A stretch of 5,928 nt of DNA from NCBI GenBank assembly GCA_003453735.1, contig DMNE01000508.1, forward strand, positions 1 to 5,928. The letters run 5' to 3'. This document shows, piece by piece, positions 4,254 to 5,928 of this stretch (position 1 is its first letter; each line of letters starts with the position of its first letter). This DNA comes from Nitrospiraceae bacterium. Its GTDB lineage: Bacteria; Nitrospirota; Thermodesulfovibrionia; Thermodesulfovibrionales; UBA9159. Under the pieces are notes generated by a model. That model did not search any database and had not been told where the DNA came from. It was given only the letters and a program-made list of their open reading frames with translations. The translations under genes and the position numbers were made by a program.

Positions 4254-5726
4254 TCAACGGACTCTTCTGAAGTCGATGAATCCCCTTTCGACATCCGTGT
4301 GAACAAGCTGCACTCGCATCCTGTGGCCGACATCAGCTCCCTCAAAGCCTTGGATCAGCCTCCCTTCAATAGCGGGATGGAAAAGCCGTACCCACGTGCC
4401 TTTTGCTGCTGCACCTGTAACGATGCAATCGAATTGCTCTCCGATTCTCGACTCTAATAACATGGCTGCGGCTGATTTTTCAACCCGCCGCTCGACTTTT
4501 TTCACTGCATCCTCTTCTTCTGTGCAATGTGTGGCCAGTGACGTCAATTCATCTTTCTCATAAGGCACGGGATGCCCAACCATTGCAGCCTTGAGCAAAC
4601 GTTGGGTGATAAGGTCCGGATATCGGCGATTCGGGGCAGTGGAGTGAGTATAATCTTTGACTGCCAGGCCGAAGTGACCTTCAGCTGTCTCTCCGGGGAA
4701 TTCTGCCATGTATTCACCAGAGCCGAGCAGCTTGATAACGCTAAGGGACAAATCGGGGAAGCCAAGCGGATCGGCATTCTTCTGTTTGACCAGAAATTGA
4801 TCGAGCGCCTTAGAGTTTGGGGTAGCCGGCAACCTAAACCCATTTTCAGCGGCAATTTCGACGATTCGGTCCCATCGTTTGGGAATGCGGACGATACGCC
4901 GCACGGACGGAAACATCTTTGAATTCAGATATCTCACGGTTACCCCATTGGCTGCGATCATGAAGTCTTCTATGATATTCTTCGCACGATTCTTTTTTTC
5001 CGTCTCGAAATCCATAAGTTTGTCCTCTTCAAATACCGGACGCATCTCAATCGTTTCGAGAGTCAAGGCACCATGGACATGCCGGAGTATCTTCATACCC
5101 TGAGCGATCTTATCCTGAATCTGCAGATTTTCAGCGAGCCCTTCGACAGCGGTAACGCTTTCAGGCGCTTGACCCTTGCCATCCAGCCATGTGGCAACGC
5201 TATTGTACGCCAGCTTTGCGTGGTTGAGAACAATCGCTCTGTAAACGCCTGAGTCCCGTAATGATCCATCCGTTTCGATCACCATTTCTATGACTACAGA
5301 AAGACGTTCAACACCGAAGTTTAGAGAGGTAAGGTCAGTCGATAGCTTCTCTGGCAACATCGGGAATATCTTGGCGGCTGTATAGATTGATGCTGTATTA
5401 TGCCTTGCGTGATCATCTATCGCAGTGTCTCTTTTCACGATAGCATCAACGTCTGCGATGGCGACGTAGATCTTTACTGCTCCTGTAGACAGGGACTCCG
5501 CGACGGTAAGTTGATCCAAATCACGAGAATCATCGTTGTCTATAGAGCACCAGAGAAGGTGCCTTAGGTCACGGACTGGGTCTTCAGCTCCCGTGGGAGC
5601 TGCATGGATTCTATCTAGTTCAGCGAGCGCCTCAGGTGAGTAATCCGGGAGCAATCCCCGCTCGATCATAGCTCTGCGGGCAATCTTTCTTAGGATAGTA
5701 CGCTGTTTTGTCGTGTCACTTGTCAT
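4254..5726 (-). CDS. Compact RNase II-family (RNB domain) ribonuclease
   Basis: The product is 490 residues, shorter than RNase II (about 640) or RNase R (about 800). A helical N-terminus of about 50 residues replaces the two cold-shock domains. The RNB catalytic domain spans about 52-380. The metal-binding motif SIDNDDSRDLDQ at 61-72 gives D63, D69 and D71, with Q72 where RNase II and R have a fourth Asp. AIADVDAIVK (89-98), FPMLPEKLSTDLTSLN (121-136), NIIEDFMIAAN (250-260) and HSTAPNRRYPDL (361-372) match the conserved RNB blocks; the last carries the Arg pair that contacts RNA at the active site. Residues about 428-488 form a C-terminal S1/OB-like RNA-binding domain. It should be a cytoplasmic, metal-dependent 3'-5' exoribonuclease resembling the short RNB proteins such as the Deinococcus RNase II-like enzyme. 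ATG 5726 is the first start after an in-frame TAG at 5714-5712 relative side upstream, though its Shine-Dalgarno site is weak. It is probably its own transcription unit. Confidence 0.94.
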   Translation of the reverse strand: MTSDTTKQRTILRKIARRAMIERGLLPDYSPEALAELDRIHAAPTGAEDPVRDLRHLLWCSIDNDDSRDLDQLTVAESLSTGAVKIYVAIADVDAIVKRDTAIDDHARHNTASIYTAAKIFPMLPEKLSTDLTSLNFGVERLSVVIEMVIETDGSLRDSGVYRAIVLNHAKLAYNSVATWLDGKGQAPESVTAVEGLAENLQIQDKIAQGMKILRHVHGALTLETIEMRPVFEEDKLMDFETEKKNRAKNIIEDFMIAANGVTVRYLNSKMFPSVRRIVRIPKRWDRIVEIAAENGFRLPATPNSKALDQFLVKQKNADPLGFPDLSLSVIKLLGSGEYMAEFPGETAEGHFGLAVKDYTHSTAPNRRYPDLITQRLLKAAMVGHPVPYEKDELTSLATHCTEEEDAVKKVERRVEKSAAAMLLESRIGEQFDCIVTGAAAKGTWVRLFHPAIEGRLIQGFEGADVGHRMRVQLVHTDVERGFIDFRRVR

Positions 5727-5880
5727 TATACGCTGCTACGCGATTGATAATGATGTTCGTGATATCTTACCATCGGAGCTATAGAGTCTTTGTGAAACGA
5801 CTGAATGATTTGACGCCCTCAAGAGCTCCCTATCTGCCATTCTCGTCCTTTATCATGCACAAATCCCGCTCCCGATCAGG
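5727..5880. other. Upstream region of the ribonuclease gene
   Basis: I see no gene here. On the minus strand an in-frame TAG a few codons before ATG 5726 excludes a longer ribonuclease. TAAGAT and CTATAG could act as -10 boxes, but none has an acceptable -35 at the right distance, so the promoter is not assigned. Confidence 0.4.
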
Positions 5881-5928
5881 TTAGGGTTTGCTTAAATCCT
5901 CCTTATTCCACCAGCCGCCGCCAAGGGC
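5881..5928 (-). CDS. Possible 3' end of an upstream gene, cut by the window edge
   Basis: One minus-strand frame entering from the edge reads ALGGGWWNKEDLSKP and stops at TAA (5883-5881). The sequence is GC-richer than the following intergenic stretch, which fits a coding tail. The other two frames also stop within the next few codons, so the frame cannot be fixed and no function can be given. Confidence 0.25.
   Translation of the reverse strand, partial: ALGGGWWNKEDLSKP

Noticed and set aside
3997..4302. Plus-strand 101-codon frame
   Set aside because: It has no ribosome-binding site, overlaps the ribonuclease 3' end on the opposite strand, and shows no domain.

Overview
The window looks like a bacterial chromosome segment in which all five convincing genes lie on the minus strand. 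Read in the direction of transcription, from high to low coordinates, they are: a compact RNase II-family (RNB) ribonuclease; a roughly 500-bp stretch with no convincing gene; a PAS-PAS-GGDEF diguanylate cyclase; two different short-chain dehydrogenase/reductases (SDRs); and, behind its own predicted promoter, a small exported protein. There are no rRNA or tRNA genes, insertion sequences, CRISPR arrays or phage genes that I can recognise. Moderate base composition, purine-rich Shine-Dalgarno sites, sigma70-like promoter boxes, a classical signal peptide and multi-PAS c-di-GMP signalling suggest a Gram-negative environmental bacterium, perhaps Desulfobacterota or Nitrospirota-like. That placement is an impression, not something the sequence proves.

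Layout. 34-321: secreted small beta-rich protein with a TTGACA promoter at 377-405. 406-735: noncoding or degenerate, with a few short dyads. 736-1467 and 1531-2322: tandem SDR reductases 63 bp apart. 2404-3750: diguanylate cyclase, 81 bp upstream of the second SDR. The cyclase and both SDRs read as one probable operon. No terminator is visible between them, each has a clear Shine-Dalgarno site, and a TATAAT promoter lies at 3919-3947. 3751-4253: leader region with two overlapping dyads, a 20-codon ORF behind a very strong ribosome-binding site that ends in a run of eight G, and a 54-codon ORF that overlaps the cyclase start. 4254-5726: RNB ribonuclease. 5881-5928: possibly the tail of another minus-strand gene cut by the window edge.

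How the genes may work together. The cyclase has both its catalytic GGDEF motif and its RxxD inhibitory site, so it should make c-di-GMP under PAS control and be feedback inhibited. The two SDRs have complete catalytic tetrads, and their substrates cannot be read from sequence. Co-transcription would link their dosage to the cyclase, but no biochemical link is shown. The ribonuclease appears to be a separate unit.

Two start sites were moved from the longest ORF on the strength of Shine-Dalgarno placement: the exported protein to 321 and the upstream SDR to a GTG at 2322. The most unusual items are the G8-terminated leader ORF with its chain of overlapping small ORFs, and the Asp-to-Gln change in the ribonuclease metal-binding motif. 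No clear new system is evident.
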